NCBI GenBank assembly: GCA_013042375.1
Contig: JABDQH010000007.1
Coordinates: 1 to 51,960 of the forward strand
Reading direction: 5' to 3'
DNA from: Woeseiaceae bacterium
Lineage (GTDB): Bacteria > Pseudomonadota > Gammaproteobacteria > Steroidobacterales > Woeseiaceae
Length of the DNA: 51,960 bases
The notes beneath the pieces are model-generated. The model did not search any database. It was given only the letters and a program-made list of their open reading frames with translations, and was not told the DNA's origin. The position numbers were made by a program, and so were the translations under genes. This document shows positions 1-8,442 of the stretch, in pieces (position 1 is the first letter of the stretch; every line of letters begins with the position of its first letter).

Positions 1-96
1 CTTCAGAACAACATGGACTAAAAATAACAAAAAAAAAGCCGCGACGTACGGCGACGATTTGACCGCGCCGCCAGTACATTTGGCAGCGCCGATTTT

Positions 97-888
97 GTGC
101 ATGGCGTCACTCGAGACGGACTGCTCACCCGATTGCAGCCGTTGCGCATCGACGCGCAGGCGGTGCTCGACCTGGGTGCCGCTACCGGGAGCACGACGGC
201 GCTGTTGCAAAAGCGCTTCAGGGGCGCCCATATCGTTTCGCTCGACCTGTCTCGCAACATGCTGTGGAACCACCCGCGCCGCAGCCTCTGGTTTACCCGA
301 GCCTCGAACGTGCAGGCCGATGCGCGACACCTGCCGTTTGTGGATCAGTCCTTTGACGTCGTTTTTGCAAACCTGCTGCTGCCCTGGGTCAATGATCCCG
401 CCGCCGTTTTTGCCGAAGTCTCTCGCGTGCTGCGCAAGGGTGGCGTGCTGGCGTTTGCGACGCTCGGACCGGACAGCCTCAAGCAACTGTCGCGTGCCTG
501 GGGTCAGGTCGATAGACAAATCCATGTGAACCAGGCCCACGTGCGTCGGTTCCTCGACATGCACGATATCGGTGATGCGCTGGTAACCGCCGGTCTCGTC
601 GACCCGGTGCTGGACGTTGACCACCTCACCGTGAAGTACGCCGATGCCAGGAAACTGTTTCGCGACCTTACCCTGTCGGGGTCACGTAATGCGCTGGCGG
701 GCCGACGCCGCGGGCTCCTCGGGAAGGGGCAATTTGACCGGCTGGTCGCAGCATTATCAGATGCTACACCGGGGACTGGCATCGAGATCGACCTTGAACT
801 CGTCTACGGTCATTGCTGGAGCGCGGGTCCGCGGAATGATCCCGGTAATTTCCGCATTGACGCGACCGCGATACCGCGGCGCCGCTGA
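97..888 (+). CDS. bioC: Malonyl-ACP O-methyltransferase, BioC-like
   Basis: Predicted SAM-dependent methyltransferase of the BioC family, which methylates malonyl-ACP to open pimeloyl synthesis for biotin. The class I Rossmann motif LDLGAATGS, then DLSRNML and a GPDSLKQL segment followed by HVN...DMHDIGDAL, match BioC. The GTG at 97 is the only standard in-frame start, but the frame stays open back to position 28 and that stretch encodes RRRFDRAASTFGSADF, which resembles the conserved BioC N-terminus. The true start is therefore probably upstream. A nine-A run at 29-37 and an in-frame TAA at 25 precede it, so a frameshift or a non-standard start is possible. BioC is the best family match; a related methyltransferase is the alternative. 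Confidence 0.72.
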   Translation: MHGVTRDGLLTRLQPLRIDAQAVLDLGAATGSTTALLQKRFRGAHIVSLDLSRNMLWNHPRRSLWFTRASNVQADARHLPFVDQSFDVVFANLLLPWVNDPAAVFAEVSRVLRKGGVLAFATLGPDSLKQLSRAWGQVDRQIHVNQAHVRRFLDMHDIGDALVTAGLVDPVLDVDHLTVKYADARKLFRDLTLSGSRNALAGRRRGLLGKGQFDRLVAALSDATPGTGIEIDLELVYGHCWSAGPRNDPGNFRIDATAIPRRR

Positions 889-1176
889 TCATCGGGGCCG
901 TTCTTATGAATTGTAACGATTTAGTCTCAGTCTAAATCATAAGCCGTTGTTAAATAAGAATTAATCTCACTAAGAATCGGGGCCGCAGGATTGCGCGGGT
1001 GATGCGAGTTGAGTAAACTGCGGCAATCTGTATGTCCGGTCTATTCGGTCAGACAGGTCGACAGGCGAATCCCCGGAGTCACTGGGTCCAACTGAACCTG
1101 ACTTTTATCAGTGCTCGCCATATCCAGTTTAGTAATGCAGTGCGATCGCCGCGGCGTTTCGCAGGGTGAATGATCA
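889..1176 (+). promoter_or_regulatory. Intergenic region with likely cox operon promoter
   Basis: These 288 bases between the methyltransferase and coxB hold no credible gene and are richer in A and T than the flanks. Weak sigma-70-like pairs can be seen: TTGAGT at 1009 with TATGTC at 1031 (16-base spacer), and TTGTTA at 947 with TAAGAA near 971. The coxB ribosome binding site AGGGTGA lies just before its ATG. The element CGGGGCCG occurs twice (893 and 978), flanked by TTCTTA and TAAGAA. That the cox promoter lies here is inferred from position; the exact boxes are uncertain. Confidence 0.35.
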
Positions 1177-1983
1177 ATGTTAGGAAAATGGTTTTTGAGC
1201 TTGCTGGGCATCACTTTCGCGAGCGCGGCGCAAGCGGAATGGCAACTGAACATGCCCACCGGCGTAACGGAATTGAGCGCCGAGACTTACGGTCTTCATA
1301 TGATGGTTTTCTGGTGGTGCGTCGCCATCGGTATCGTCGTGTTCGGCGTGATGATTTATTCGCTGATCAAGCATCGCAAGGCGGCCGGTGCCAAACCGGC
1401 AAAATTTACTCACAGCATGACCGCAGAAATTCTGTGGACAGCAGTGCCCGTTGTCATACTGCTGATCATGGCCGTTCCGGCTGCGGAAACGATGGTCAAG
1501 CTCGAGGACTCGCGGGACCCGGATCTGACGATCGTCATTACCGGCTACCAGTGGCGCTGGCATTACAAGTATCAGGACGAAGGCCTGGATTTCTATTCAA
1601 GCCTCGCGTTACCGAGCCTCGAGGCACGCGGCAAACAGTCCGGCATCGATCCGAATACCGTGGATAACTACCTGCTCGAGGTCGACCGTCCGGTTGTCGT
1701 GCCGGTAGGCGCGAAAGTTCGTTTGCTGGTCACCTCGAACGACGTCGTCCACAGCTGGTGGGTGCCGGAGCTTGCCATCAAGAAGGACGCAGTCCCGGGC
1801 ATGGTGAACGAAGCCTGGTTCCGTGCGACAGAAACCGGCACCTACCGCGGCCAGTGCACAGAACTGTGCGGCCGAGGTCACGGGTACATGCCGATTGTCG
1901 TTGAAGTTGTAGAGCCCGACGCCTATCAGGCCTGGGTAGACACCCGCAAAGACGGTGCGCCGCAGGTAGCCGCAACACAATAA
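1177..1983 (+). CDS. coxB: Cytochrome c oxidase subunit II
   Basis: Subunit II of an aa3-type cytochrome c oxidase; it accepts electrons from cytochrome c through the CuA centre on the periplasmic face. The 268-residue protein has a signal peptide ending near AQA at residues 18-20, two membrane helices (about 40-64 and 86-103), the YQWRWHY aromatic segment (residues 124-130), and the CuA ligands His192, Cys227, Glu229, Cys231, His235 and Met238 in the GQCTELCGRGHGYM motif. There is no fused C-terminal cytochrome c domain. The start is supported by AGGGTGA eight bases upstream. It is the first gene of the oxidase operon, followed by coxA, a small membrane protein gene, ctaG and coxC. Confidence 0.96.
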   Translation: MLGKWFLSLLGITFASAAQAEWQLNMPTGVTELSAETYGLHMMVFWWCVAIGIVVFGVMIYSLIKHRKAAGAKPAKFTHSMTAEILWTAVPVVILLIMAVPAAETMVKLEDSRDPDLTIVITGYQWRWHYKYQDEGLDFYSSLALPSLEARGKQSGIDPNTVDNYLLEVDRPVVVPVGAKVRLLVTSNDVVHSWWVPELAIKKDAVPGMVNEAWFRATETGTYRGQCTELCGRGHGYMPIVVEVVEPDAYQAWVDTRKDGAPQVAATQ

Positions 1984-2034
1984 TCAGATTTAGCCGTACC
2001 GCGGGAGCGCGGTACGCAAATGGAGAAACAACGT

Positions 2035-3633
2035 ATGGCAACTGCAGCAGCAGACATCACCGATCACCACGACGATCACGGTCCGGCCAAGGGCATCGGA
2101 CGCTGGTTGTTTTCGACGAACCATAAAGACATCGGGACAATGTACCTGCTGTTCAGCCTGGTGATGTTCTTCGTCGGCGGCGCCATGGCAATGGTAATTC
2201 GGTCCGAGCTGGCCGTGCCCGGCCTGCAGTTCGTCGACCCCGGGTTCTTCAACTCGATGACGACGATGCACGCGCTGATCATGGTATTCGGCGCCGTGAT
2301 GCCGGCGTTTGTCGGCCTCGCCAACTGGATGATCCCGCTGATGATCGGCGCACCGGACATGGCGCTGCCGCGCATGAACAACTGGTCGTTCTGGATCCTG
2401 CCGGTCGCATTCGGCATCCTGCTGTCGACGCTGTTCATGCCGGGTGGCGCGCCGGCCTCCGGCTGGACCATGTATCCGCCGCTGGTCCTGCAGACCGGTG
2501 ACGCATTCCCGTTCCTGATCTTCTCCGTCCACCTCATGGGCATCAGCTCGATCATGGGCTCGATCAACGTCATCGTGACGATCATCAACATGCGCGCACC
2601 CGACATGTCGCTGCTGAAGATGCCGATCTTCGTCTGGACATGGCTGATCACCGCGTATCTCCTGATCGCGGTCATGCCCGTGCTCGCCGGCGCCGTCACG
2701 ATGCTGCTCACCGACCAGTTCTTCGGCACGAGCTTCTTCCTCGCCGCCGGCGGCGGCGATCCCGTCATGTTCCAGCACATCTTCTGGTTCTTCGGGCACC
2801 CCGAGGTTTACATCATGATCCTGCCGGCCTTCGGCGTCGTGTCAGAGATCATCCCGACCTTCTCGCGCAAGAAGCTGTTCGGCCACGACTCGATGGTGTA
2901 CGCGGCCTCGAGTATCGCGTTCCTGTCGTTCATCGTCTGGGCGCACCACATGTTCACGGTCGGCATGCCGCTGACGGGACAGCTGTTCTTCATGTTCGCG
3001 ACGATGCTGATCGCCGTGCCGACGGGCGTGAAGGTCTTCAACTGGGTCGCGACGATGTGGCGCGGCTCGATGACCTTCGAAACGCCGATGCTGTTCGCGC
3101 TGGCCTTCGTCTTCCTGTTCACTATCGGCGGCTTCTCGGGCCTGATGCTCGCGATCCAGCCGGCCGACGTGCAGTATCACGACACCTACTTTGTTGTCGC
3201 GCACTTCCATTACGTGCTCGTGCCGGGATCGATCTTCGCGCTCATGGCCGGCGCCTATTACTGGCTGCCGAAGTGGACCGGCTACTACTACAACGAGACG
3301 CTCGGCAAGCTGCACTTCTGGATGTCGACGATCTTCGTCAACGTCACGTTCTTCCCGATGCACTTCCTGGGACTGGCCGGCATGCCGCGCCGTATCCCGG
3401 ACTACTCGACGCAGTTCGCGGATTTCAATTTCATCGCCAGCATCGGCGCCATGGGCTTCGGCCTGTCGCAGCTGATCTTCCTGCTCGTCCTGCTGACGGC
3501 AAAGAAGGGCGCGAAGGCCGACGACCGCGTCTGGGAAGGCGCACACGGCCTCGAGTGGACCGTGCCGTCGCCGGCTCCGTGGCACACGTTCACGACGCCG
3601 CCGAAAAACCGCATTGCCGAAGAGAGCTTCTGA
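2035..3633 (+). CDS. coxA: Cytochrome c oxidase subunit I
   Basis: Catalytic heme-copper subunit of cytochrome c oxidase, a 12-helix membrane protein that reduces O2 and pumps protons. Heme and CuB ligand motifs are present: TMHALIM (heme a), WFFGHPEVY (CuB His, cross-linked Tyr and the E-type D-channel glutamate), AHHMFTVG (two CuB His) and VVAHFHYVL (heme a3 and a). The GHPEV motif marks it as an A1-type oxidase. I place the start at 2035 (532 aa) because GGAGA, eight bases upstream, is a good ribosome binding site; an in-frame ATG at 2020 would add five residues but overlaps that site. Confidence 0.96.
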   Translation: MATAAADITDHHDDHGPAKGIGRWLFSTNHKDIGTMYLLFSLVMFFVGGAMAMVIRSELAVPGLQFVDPGFFNSMTTMHALIMVFGAVMPAFVGLANWMIPLMIGAPDMALPRMNNWSFWILPVAFGILLSTLFMPGGAPASGWTMYPPLVLQTGDAFPFLIFSVHLMGISSIMGSINVIVTIINMRAPDMSLLKMPIFVWTWLITAYLLIAVMPVLAGAVTMLLTDQFFGTSFFLAAGGGDPVMFQHIFWFFGHPEVYIMILPAFGVVSEIIPTFSRKKLFGHDSMVYAASSIAFLSFIVWAHHMFTVGMPLTGQLFFMFATMLIAVPTGVKVFNWVATMWRGSMTFETPMLFALAFVFLFTIGGFSGLMLAIQPADVQYHDTYFVVAHFHYVLVPGSIFALMAGAYYWLPKWTGYYYNETLGKLHFWMSTIFVNVTFFPMHFLGLAGMPRRIPDYSTQFADFNFIASIGAMGFGLSQLIFLLVLLTAKKGAKADDRVWEGAHGLEWTVPSPAPWHTFTTPPKNRIAEESF

Positions 3634-3639
3634 CAAGCG

Positions 3640-3750
3640 ATGGACGAACAACAGCGCAGGAAAAACATCCGCCGCACGACCATCATCGTCGTAGCGGTCG
3701 CGCTCGCGTTCTATTTCGGTTTCATCATGCTAGGTGTTCTGCGTTCGTAA
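3640..3750 (+). CDS. Small single-helix membrane protein of the cox operon
   Basis: A 36-residue ORF, ATG 3640 to TAA 3748-3750, fits between coxA (6-base gap) and ctaG (1-base gap). Translation gives a basic cytoplasmic head ([12 protein letters not shown]) followed by one hydrophobic helix of about 22 residues ending LGVLRS. Many gammaproteobacterial cox operons carry a similar small membrane protein between coxA and ctaG, sometimes annotated as a cytochrome oxidase small assembly protein; assignment to that group rests on position, size and topology. A role in oxidase or copper assembly is inferred. It falls below usual ORF length cut-offs and is easily missed. Confidence 0.72.
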   Translation: MDEQQRRKNIRRTTIIVVAVALAFYFGFIMLGVLRS

Positions 3751-3751
3751 C

Positions 3752-4297
3752 ATGACAAATGAGAAACACAACAGGTCGCATCGCAGTCTCGTGACGTCAC
3801 TGCTCGTCGTCGTCATCGGCGCGTTCGGCTTCGGCTATGCGCTGGTGCCGCTGTATGACGTGTTTTGCGAGATCACGGGTTACGGCGGTCGCACTAACGA
3901 CACGGCCGCACAGGTTGCCGAGGCGCCGGACATGAAGCGCGAGATTCGCATCGAGTTCATGACGACCGTGAACGAGTATGCGCCGTTCGAGCTCAGCGCC
4001 GACGCCGACAGCATGACCGTGCATCCGGGCAAGATGTACTTCGCGACGTTTACAGCGACCAACATGACGGGCGACGACAAGGTCGCGATGGCCGTTCCGA
4101 GCGTCGCCCCGGTCGCGGCGGCCGAGCACTTCGTCAAGATCGAGTGCTTCTGCTTCAATAGCCAGGAGTTCACCGCCAACGAGGAAAAGGCGATGCCGCT
4201 GCAGTTCATCGTCAATCCGGAGCTGCCCGACTACGTGGACACGATTACGCTGCAGTACACTTTTTACGACACCGCTCGCGTGGCGTCGAGCAACTGA
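3752..4297 (+). CDS. ctaG: Cytochrome c oxidase assembly protein CtaG/Cox11
   Basis: Cox11-type copper chaperone that helps insert CuB into subunit I from the periplasmic side. The 181-residue product has one N-terminal helix (about residues 11-30), then an immunoglobulin-like periplasmic domain with the conserved motif KIECFCF, whose two cysteines bind Cu(I), and [11 protein letters not shown]. The start is ATG 3752; an in-frame GTG at 3734 would lie inside the preceding small gene and is rejected. It is the Cox11 family, not the unrelated Bacillus caa3 CtaG. Confidence 0.93.
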   Translation: MTNEKHNRSHRSLVTSLLVVVIGAFGFGYALVPLYDVFCEITGYGGRTNDTAAQVAEAPDMKREIRIEFMTTVNEYAPFELSADADSMTVHPGKMYFATFTATNMTGDDKVAMAVPSVAPVAAAEHFVKIECFCFNSQEFTANEEKAMPLQFIVNPELPDYVDTITLQYTFYDTARVASSN

Positions 4298-4317
4298 CAA
4301 TCGTACAGAGACAGACC

Positions 4318-5187
4318 ATGACGACTCACACTGACGAACATTATTACGTCCCGCACGGCAGCCACTGGCCCGTCGTGGGCTCTGTCGGCCTGCTGTTCCT
4401 GATGGTCGGCATCTCGAGCTGGCTCAACGGTGCGGACGCGGCCTTCTACGTCTTCCTCCTGGGACTAGCGATCATGGTGTTCATGATCACGGGCTGGTTC
4501 GCCGAGGTCATCGGCGAAAGCCAGAGGGGGCTCTACAACGAGCAGGTCGACAAATCGTTCCGCCAGGGGATGTTCTGGTTCATCTTCTCGGAGGTCATGT
4601 TCTTCGCGGCCTTCTTCGGCGCACTGTTCTATGCGCGCAACATGTCGATTCCCTGGCTCGGCGGCGAGAGCAACAACTTCTTCACAAATCTGCTGCTGTG
4701 GGAAGGCTTCGAGAGCACCTGGCCCACCAACGGCCCGGGTAATATCGGCGGCGAGTACCAGGTGATGCCGCCGATCGGCCTGCCGCTGATCAACACGGCA
4801 CTGCTGCTGACCTCGTCCGTCACCGTGACGATCGCGCACCATGCGCTGATCGCGGACAAGCGCGCGCAACTCAAGATCTTCCTGGCCTCGACGTTCATCC
4901 TCGGCTTCATCTTCGTCGGCCTGCAGGCTTACGAGTACATCCATGCTTACCAGGACCTGAACCTCAAGCTGACGTCAGGCATCTACGGCTCGACCTTCTT
5001 CATGCTGACCGGCTTCCACGGCATGCACGTGACGATCGGCGCCATCATGCTCATGACGATCTTCTTCCGCGTCATGAAAGGGCATTTCACGCCCGAGAAG
5101 CACTTCGCGTTCGAGGCCGTGGCCTGGTACTGGCACTTCGTAGACGTCGTCTGGATCGGCCTGTACGTGTTCGTCTACTGGCTGTAG
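4318..5187 (+). CDS. coxC: Cytochrome c oxidase subunit III
   Basis: Seven-helix subunit III (289 aa), which stabilises the catalytic core and proton uptake. The family hallmarks YYVPHGSHWP at the N-terminus, SEVMFFAAFFGALFYAR, GFHGMHVTIGA and the C-terminal FEAVAWYWHFVDVVWI are all present. It lies 20 bases after ctaG in the same direction. The long hairpin just after its stop codon marks the end of this transcription unit. Confidence 0.96.
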   Translation: MTTHTDEHYYVPHGSHWPVVGSVGLLFLMVGISSWLNGADAAFYVFLLGLAIMVFMITGWFAEVIGESQRGLYNEQVDKSFRQGMFWFIFSEVMFFAAFFGALFYARNMSIPWLGGESNNFFTNLLLWEGFESTWPTNGPGNIGGEYQVMPPIGLPLINTALLLTSSVTVTIAHHALIADKRAQLKIFLASTFILGFIFVGLQAYEYIHAYQDLNLKLTSGIYGSTFFMLTGFHGMHVTIGAIMLMTIFFRVMKGHFTPEKHFAFEAVAWYWHFVDVVWIGLYVFVYWL

Positions 5188-5196
5188 GCACAGAAC

Positions 5197-5254
5197 AAAA
5201 GGGGGTCGGACCTTTTTAACAATTGGAATTGTTAAAAAGGTCCGACCCCTTTTT
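5197..5254. terminator. Bidirectional terminator-like inverted repeat
   Basis: Two 28-base arms (5197-5224 and 5227-5254) are complementary except for one G-T pair (5201/5250), separated only by GG. The left arm begins with AAAA and the right arm ends in a T run, so each strand has a strong hairpin plus U tract. It lies between convergent coxC and the DUF2909 gene and would terminate both. The arms carry GGGGTCGGACC. The near-perfect symmetry is much longer than a normal terminator needs and suggests a mobile palindromic repeat reused as a terminator. Confidence 0.85.
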
Positions 5255-5257
5255 TCG

Positions 5258-5455
5258 TCACCGGGCCGACGGCTCGATCCAGCCGAAGAAATAGGCGCCG
5301 ACGAGCGCGACGATCAGGACGATCGACAGGGCGACGCGCACTTGCAGCGCACGCAGCATCTTCTCGGATCCGGCGTCTTGGCGACGCAGGTAGAATAGCC
5401 CGGTTCCGAGGCTGACCAGGATTGCGGCCAGCAGGATATAAACGACGAATTTCAT
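5258..5455 (-). CDS. DUF2909 twin-transmembrane protein
   Basis: A 65-residue protein with two predicted helices (about 3-22 and 41-60) joined by a short loop containing RRQDAGSEKMLRALQVRV. Size, topology and the RALQVRVALS stretch match DUF2909 proteins, which are often found next to cox and SURF1 genes in gammaproteobacteria. The function is unknown; context suggests the respiratory membrane. It starts only 15 bases from the divergent SURF1 start, so its promoter must lie inside the SURF1 coding sequence. Confidence 0.75.
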   Translation of the reverse strand: MKFVVYILLAAILVSLGTGLFYLRRQDAGSEKMLRALQVRVALSIVLIVALVGAYFFGWIEPSAR

Positions 5456-5470
5456 GGCAGGCAGTATAAC

Positions 5471-6184
5471 GTGAACGCACGGCGCGAAAATAAGTTGCCG
5501 GCATGGTTGCCCTACGTCATCGGCGCCGTGCTGGTTGCGCAGTTCGCCGGACTGGGCGCCTGGCAGATCAGCCGCGGCCTCGAGAAGCGGGCCGAACGCC
5601 AGCTATTCCAGGGCGAGACGGGCTTTGCGTCGTGGCACGACGGCATGGAGACCCGCCCTTTCCAGCGCATCAAGGCGACGGGGGTTTACGATGGCGCGCA
5701 CCAGGTCCTGCTCGAGAACATCATCGTCAACAGCCGACACGGCTTCTATGTGATCACGCCGCTGGCCGACCTCGATGACGAGCCGGTCCTGCTCGTCAAT
5801 CGCGGCTGGATCGAGCGCACCGCCGACCCCGTCGACCCGGCTCTCCTCGAGGTACCGACGGGGCGCGTTACGGTTCGTGGACGCACGGGCCGCCTGCCGC
5901 GCGCCGGCATGAAGATGGGCAGGGCATTTGCCGGCGGCAGCGACTGGCCACGCTACGCCGTGTATCCGTCATACGAGGAAGTCGCAGCGCAGCTGGGCCG
6001 CCCGGTGCAGCCGTTCGTGCTGCTCATGGACGAGGGTGAGGAATACGGCTTCCTGCGTCAGTGGGTGCCGACCGAATTCGGCCCGGGCAAGCACTTCGGC
6101 TATGCCCTACAGTGGTTCGCCATGGGGGCGGCCCTGTCGGGCCTGCTTATCTGGACATATCGCAAGAGACGACAACGCCAATGA
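5471..6184 (+). CDS. SURF1 family oxidase assembly protein
   Basis: SURF1/Shy1-like protein (237 aa) involved in heme a insertion into, or stabilisation of, subunit I. The typical layout is visible: an N-terminal helix (about residues 12-31), a periplasmic domain with GVYDGAHQVLLENI and VLLVNRGWI, and a C-terminal helix (KHFGYALQWFAMGAALSGLLIW). The start is a GTG at 5471, the only start that keeps the first helix complete. The stop overlaps the next gene's ATG (ATGA), suggesting translational coupling. Confidence 0.88.
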   Translation: MNARRENKLPAWLPYVIGAVLVAQFAGLGAWQISRGLEKRAERQLFQGETGFASWHDGMETRPFQRIKATGVYDGAHQVLLENIIVNSRHGFYVITPLADLDDEPVLLVNRGWIERTADPVDPALLEVPTGRVTVRGRTGRLPRAGMKMGRAFAGGSDWPRYAVYPSYEEVAAQLGRPVQPFVLLMDEGEEYGFLRQWVPTEFGPGKHFGYALQWFAMGAALSGLLIWTYRKRRQRQ

Positions 6185-6756
6185 ACGACGATCGCCGGGG
6201 CAAGGGGCGCCTCCATTTCCTTCTACTCGCGGCCGTATTCCTCGGTCCGCTCGTCATCGCCGCGTGGCTGTACTTCTCGGGCGCGACGCTGGTGCCCGAG
6301 GGCCGCACGAATACGGGCACGTTGCTGGAGCCGATTACGCGCCTGGCCGACGAATTGCCGGAATCGCCGCTGCACGCCGTCGGCGACGGCTACTGGGTCC
6401 TCCTGTATGCCAATCCCGGTGCCTGCGACGAGGCCTGCGAGTACTCGCTGTACACGCTGCGGCAATCGCGCAGGATGCTGGGAGAGGACAGGGATCGCCT
6501 GCTGCGCGTTTTCTTGCACGGCGATACGCCGCCCGATACCCTTTTTCTTGCCGAGGAGCACGACGGCCTGGTGACCTTGCAGGACGCCGGGCTCGAAGCA
6601 CTGCTTGACAGCAAGAGGCCCCCGGAACTGAACGACCTGGGCTATTTCCTGGTCGATCCACTGGGCAATCTCGTTATGTACTTCGAGCCGGACACCGATC
6701 CGGCCGTAATGGTCGAGGATATCGAGCACCTGCTCGAGCTGTCCCGCATCGGCTGA
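6181..6756 (+). CDS. Membrane-anchored thioredoxin-like cox-associated protein
   Basis: A 191-residue protein with an N-terminal membrane anchor (about residues 12-32) and a periplasmic domain that looks like a degenerate Sco/thioredoxin fold: [25 protein letters not shown] places a CxxxC pair where Sco proteins bind copper, and [12 protein letters not shown] resembles the Sco C-terminal strand. The ATG overlaps the SURF1 stop. The same position in Pseudomonas cox clusters holds a comparable uncharacterised gene. A role in copper delivery or thiol reduction for CuA is inferred. I saw no downstream histidine matching the Sco copper ligand. Confidence 0.6.
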   Translation: MNDDRRGKGRLHFLLLAAVFLGPLVIAAWLYFSGATLVPEGRTNTGTLLEPITRLADELPESPLHAVGDGYWVLLYANPGACDEACEYSLYTLRQSRRMLGEDRDRLLRVFLHGDTPPDTLFLAEEHDGLVTLQDAGLEALLDSKRPPELNDLGYFLVDPLGNLVMYFEPDTDPAVMVEDIEHLLELSRIG

Positions 6757-6760
6757 ACGG

Positions 6761-7669
6761 ATGACGCTTTTGAATACCACGGTTGAAACCTACACGGACT
6801 GGCGAGACTACTACGAGCTGACCAAGCCTCGTGTCGTCATGCTGATCGTGTTCACCGCGATCGTCGGCATGTTCCTGTCCGTGCCCGGCTGGCCCGGTAT
6901 CGCGCCGCTCCTCTTCGGCACTCTCGGCATCGGTTTCGCGTCATCGTCGGCCGCCGTCTTCAACCACGTACTCGATGCCCGCATCGACATCCAGATGATG
7001 CGCACGCGTGGCCGGCCATTGCCGCAGGGCAAGTTGACCGAACGCTCGGCGCTGGCGTTCGCGACAGCACTGTGCATCGTGTCGATGCTGGTCCTGGTAC
7101 TGCTCGTCAATACGCTGACGGCCATACTGACTTTCGTGTCCCTGATCGGCTACGCGGTCGTATACACGGCATGGCTCAAGCGTGCGACACCGCAGAACAT
7201 CGTGATCGGCGGAGCGGCCGGCGCCGCGCCGCCCGTGCTCGGCTGGACGGCCGTGACCAACGAGATCCACGCCGGCGCATTGCTGCTGTTCCTCATCGTG
7301 TTCGTGTGGACGCCGCCGCACTTCTGGGCGCTGGCGATAGCGCGCAAGGAAGAATACGCCAAGGTCGACATCCCGATGCTGCCCGTCACGCACGGTGAGA
7401 GCTTCACGCGGCTGCAGATCCTGCTCTACACGATCCTGCTCGTGGTCATCACGGTGCTGCCATACCTGATCGGCATGAGCGGCCTGATTTACCTGCTGGC
7501 CGCGCTGGTACTGGGTGCGGTGTTCCTGCGCTACGCGATTCGCATGTACCGTGTGCCGGCGGACCACGAGCTGCCGATGCGAACCTTCCGCTACTCGATC
7601 ACCTACCTCGGGATATTGTTTGCGGCCCTGCTGGTCGATCATTACCTCGCACTGCAGCTCAGCGTGTGA
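6761..7669 (+). CDS. ctaB: Protoheme IX farnesyltransferase (heme O synthase)
   Basis: UbiA-family prenyltransferase (302 aa) that attaches a farnesyl chain to heme b to make heme O, the precursor of heme A. The motif [22 protein letters not shown] is the N/D-x3-D-x3-D prenyl diphosphate site, and [11 protein letters not shown] is the conserved heme O synthase segment. About nine helices are predicted. It starts four bases after the previous gene. ctaA, which usually precedes ctaB and makes heme A, is absent here. Confidence 0.94.
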   Translation: MTLLNTTVETYTDWRDYYELTKPRVVMLIVFTAIVGMFLSVPGWPGIAPLLFGTLGIGFASSSAAVFNHVLDARIDIQMMRTRGRPLPQGKLTERSALAFATALCIVSMLVLVLLVNTLTAILTFVSLIGYAVVYTAWLKRATPQNIVIGGAAGAAPPVLGWTAVTNEIHAGALLLFLIVFVWTPPHFWALAIARKEEYAKVDIPMLPVTHGESFTRLQILLYTILLVVITVLPYLIGMSGLIYLLAALVLGAVFLRYAIRMYRVPADHELPMRTFRYSITYLGILFAALLVDHYLALQLSV

Positions 7670-7677
7670 GCGCGAGC

Positions 7678-8430
7678 ATGCGGCTCAGTCCCTTCGAAAA
7701 GCTCCACATGATCCACCGCTGCTGGCGGCTGCGCTTCAAGTCCGAGGTGCCCTCGATCCGCTACGTTCGCACCGCGCCCCTTGCTGGTTCGACCGTACTC
7801 GACATCGGCGCCAACAAGGGTGTTTTCTCGATCTACATGTCGCGCGCGGCGGGCCCCGGCGGCAAGCTGATCGCGTTCGAGGCTCAGCCCGAGCTCGGCG
7901 AGCATTTGCGGGCCGTCCGGCAGAGCTTCGGGCTCACCAACATGACCGTCGTCAACCAGGGGCTGTCCTCGAGCCCCGGCACTCTCGTCATGCACCGCAG
8001 CGAGGCCGGCTCCGGCATGGCGAGTTTTCACAAAGATGATTCGCCGGAGCTGCAATCGATCGACATTTCCGTCATCCGGCTGGACGACTACGTCGACGAA
8101 CATGGCGTTGGCCCGGTGCGCTTCATCAAGTGCGATGTCGAGGGTCACGAACTCGAAGTATTCAGGGGCGCGGAGCGGACTTTGCGCCGCGACATGCCCA
8201 CGCTGTTGTTCGAGTGTCACGACGACGAGGCCGACCGTGGCGAACTGTTCGGGTTCCTGGCCGGCCTCGGATATGCGGGCCGCTTCTTTCACGTCACGCA
8301 GGCCGATCATCGCAGCCTGCTGCACAAAGGTCGCGGCGAGTACGTTCCCTGCGAACGACGCGACGATTATCCGCACGTCCATCCGTCCGTGCGACACCGC
8401 AACTACCTGTTCGACAAGAAAGCAAGCTAG
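7678..8430 (+). CDS. FkbM family methyltransferase
   Basis: SAM-dependent O-methyltransferase of the FkbM type (about 250 aa). It has motif I TVLDIGANKGVFSIYMSR, the acidic strand IAFEAQPE, LDDYV, and the family signature RFIKCDVEGHELEVFRGA. Members methylate sugars, lipids or natural products; the substrate cannot be read from the sequence. A GTG at 7666 overlapping the ctaB stop would add four residues. The close spacing suggests readthrough from the cox operon, although ctaB is usually followed by a sco gene. Confidence 0.8.
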   Translation: MRLSPFEKLHMIHRCWRLRFKSEVPSIRYVRTAPLAGSTVLDIGANKGVFSIYMSRAAGPGGKLIAFEAQPELGEHLRAVRQSFGLTNMTVVNQGLSSSPGTLVMHRSEAGSGMASFHKDDSPELQSIDISVIRLDDYVDEHGVGPVRFIKCDVEGHELEVFRGAERTLRRDMPTLLFECHDDEADRGELFGFLAGLGYAGRFFHVTQADHRSLLHKGRGEYVPCERRDDYPHVHPSVRHRNYLFDKKAS

Positions 8431-8442
8431 TGGAGTAACACA

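Noticed and set aside
891-985. Repeated ATCGGGGCCG motif (also at 18896)
   Set aside because: Only ten bases, three copies in a GC-rich window; chance is a sufficient explanation.
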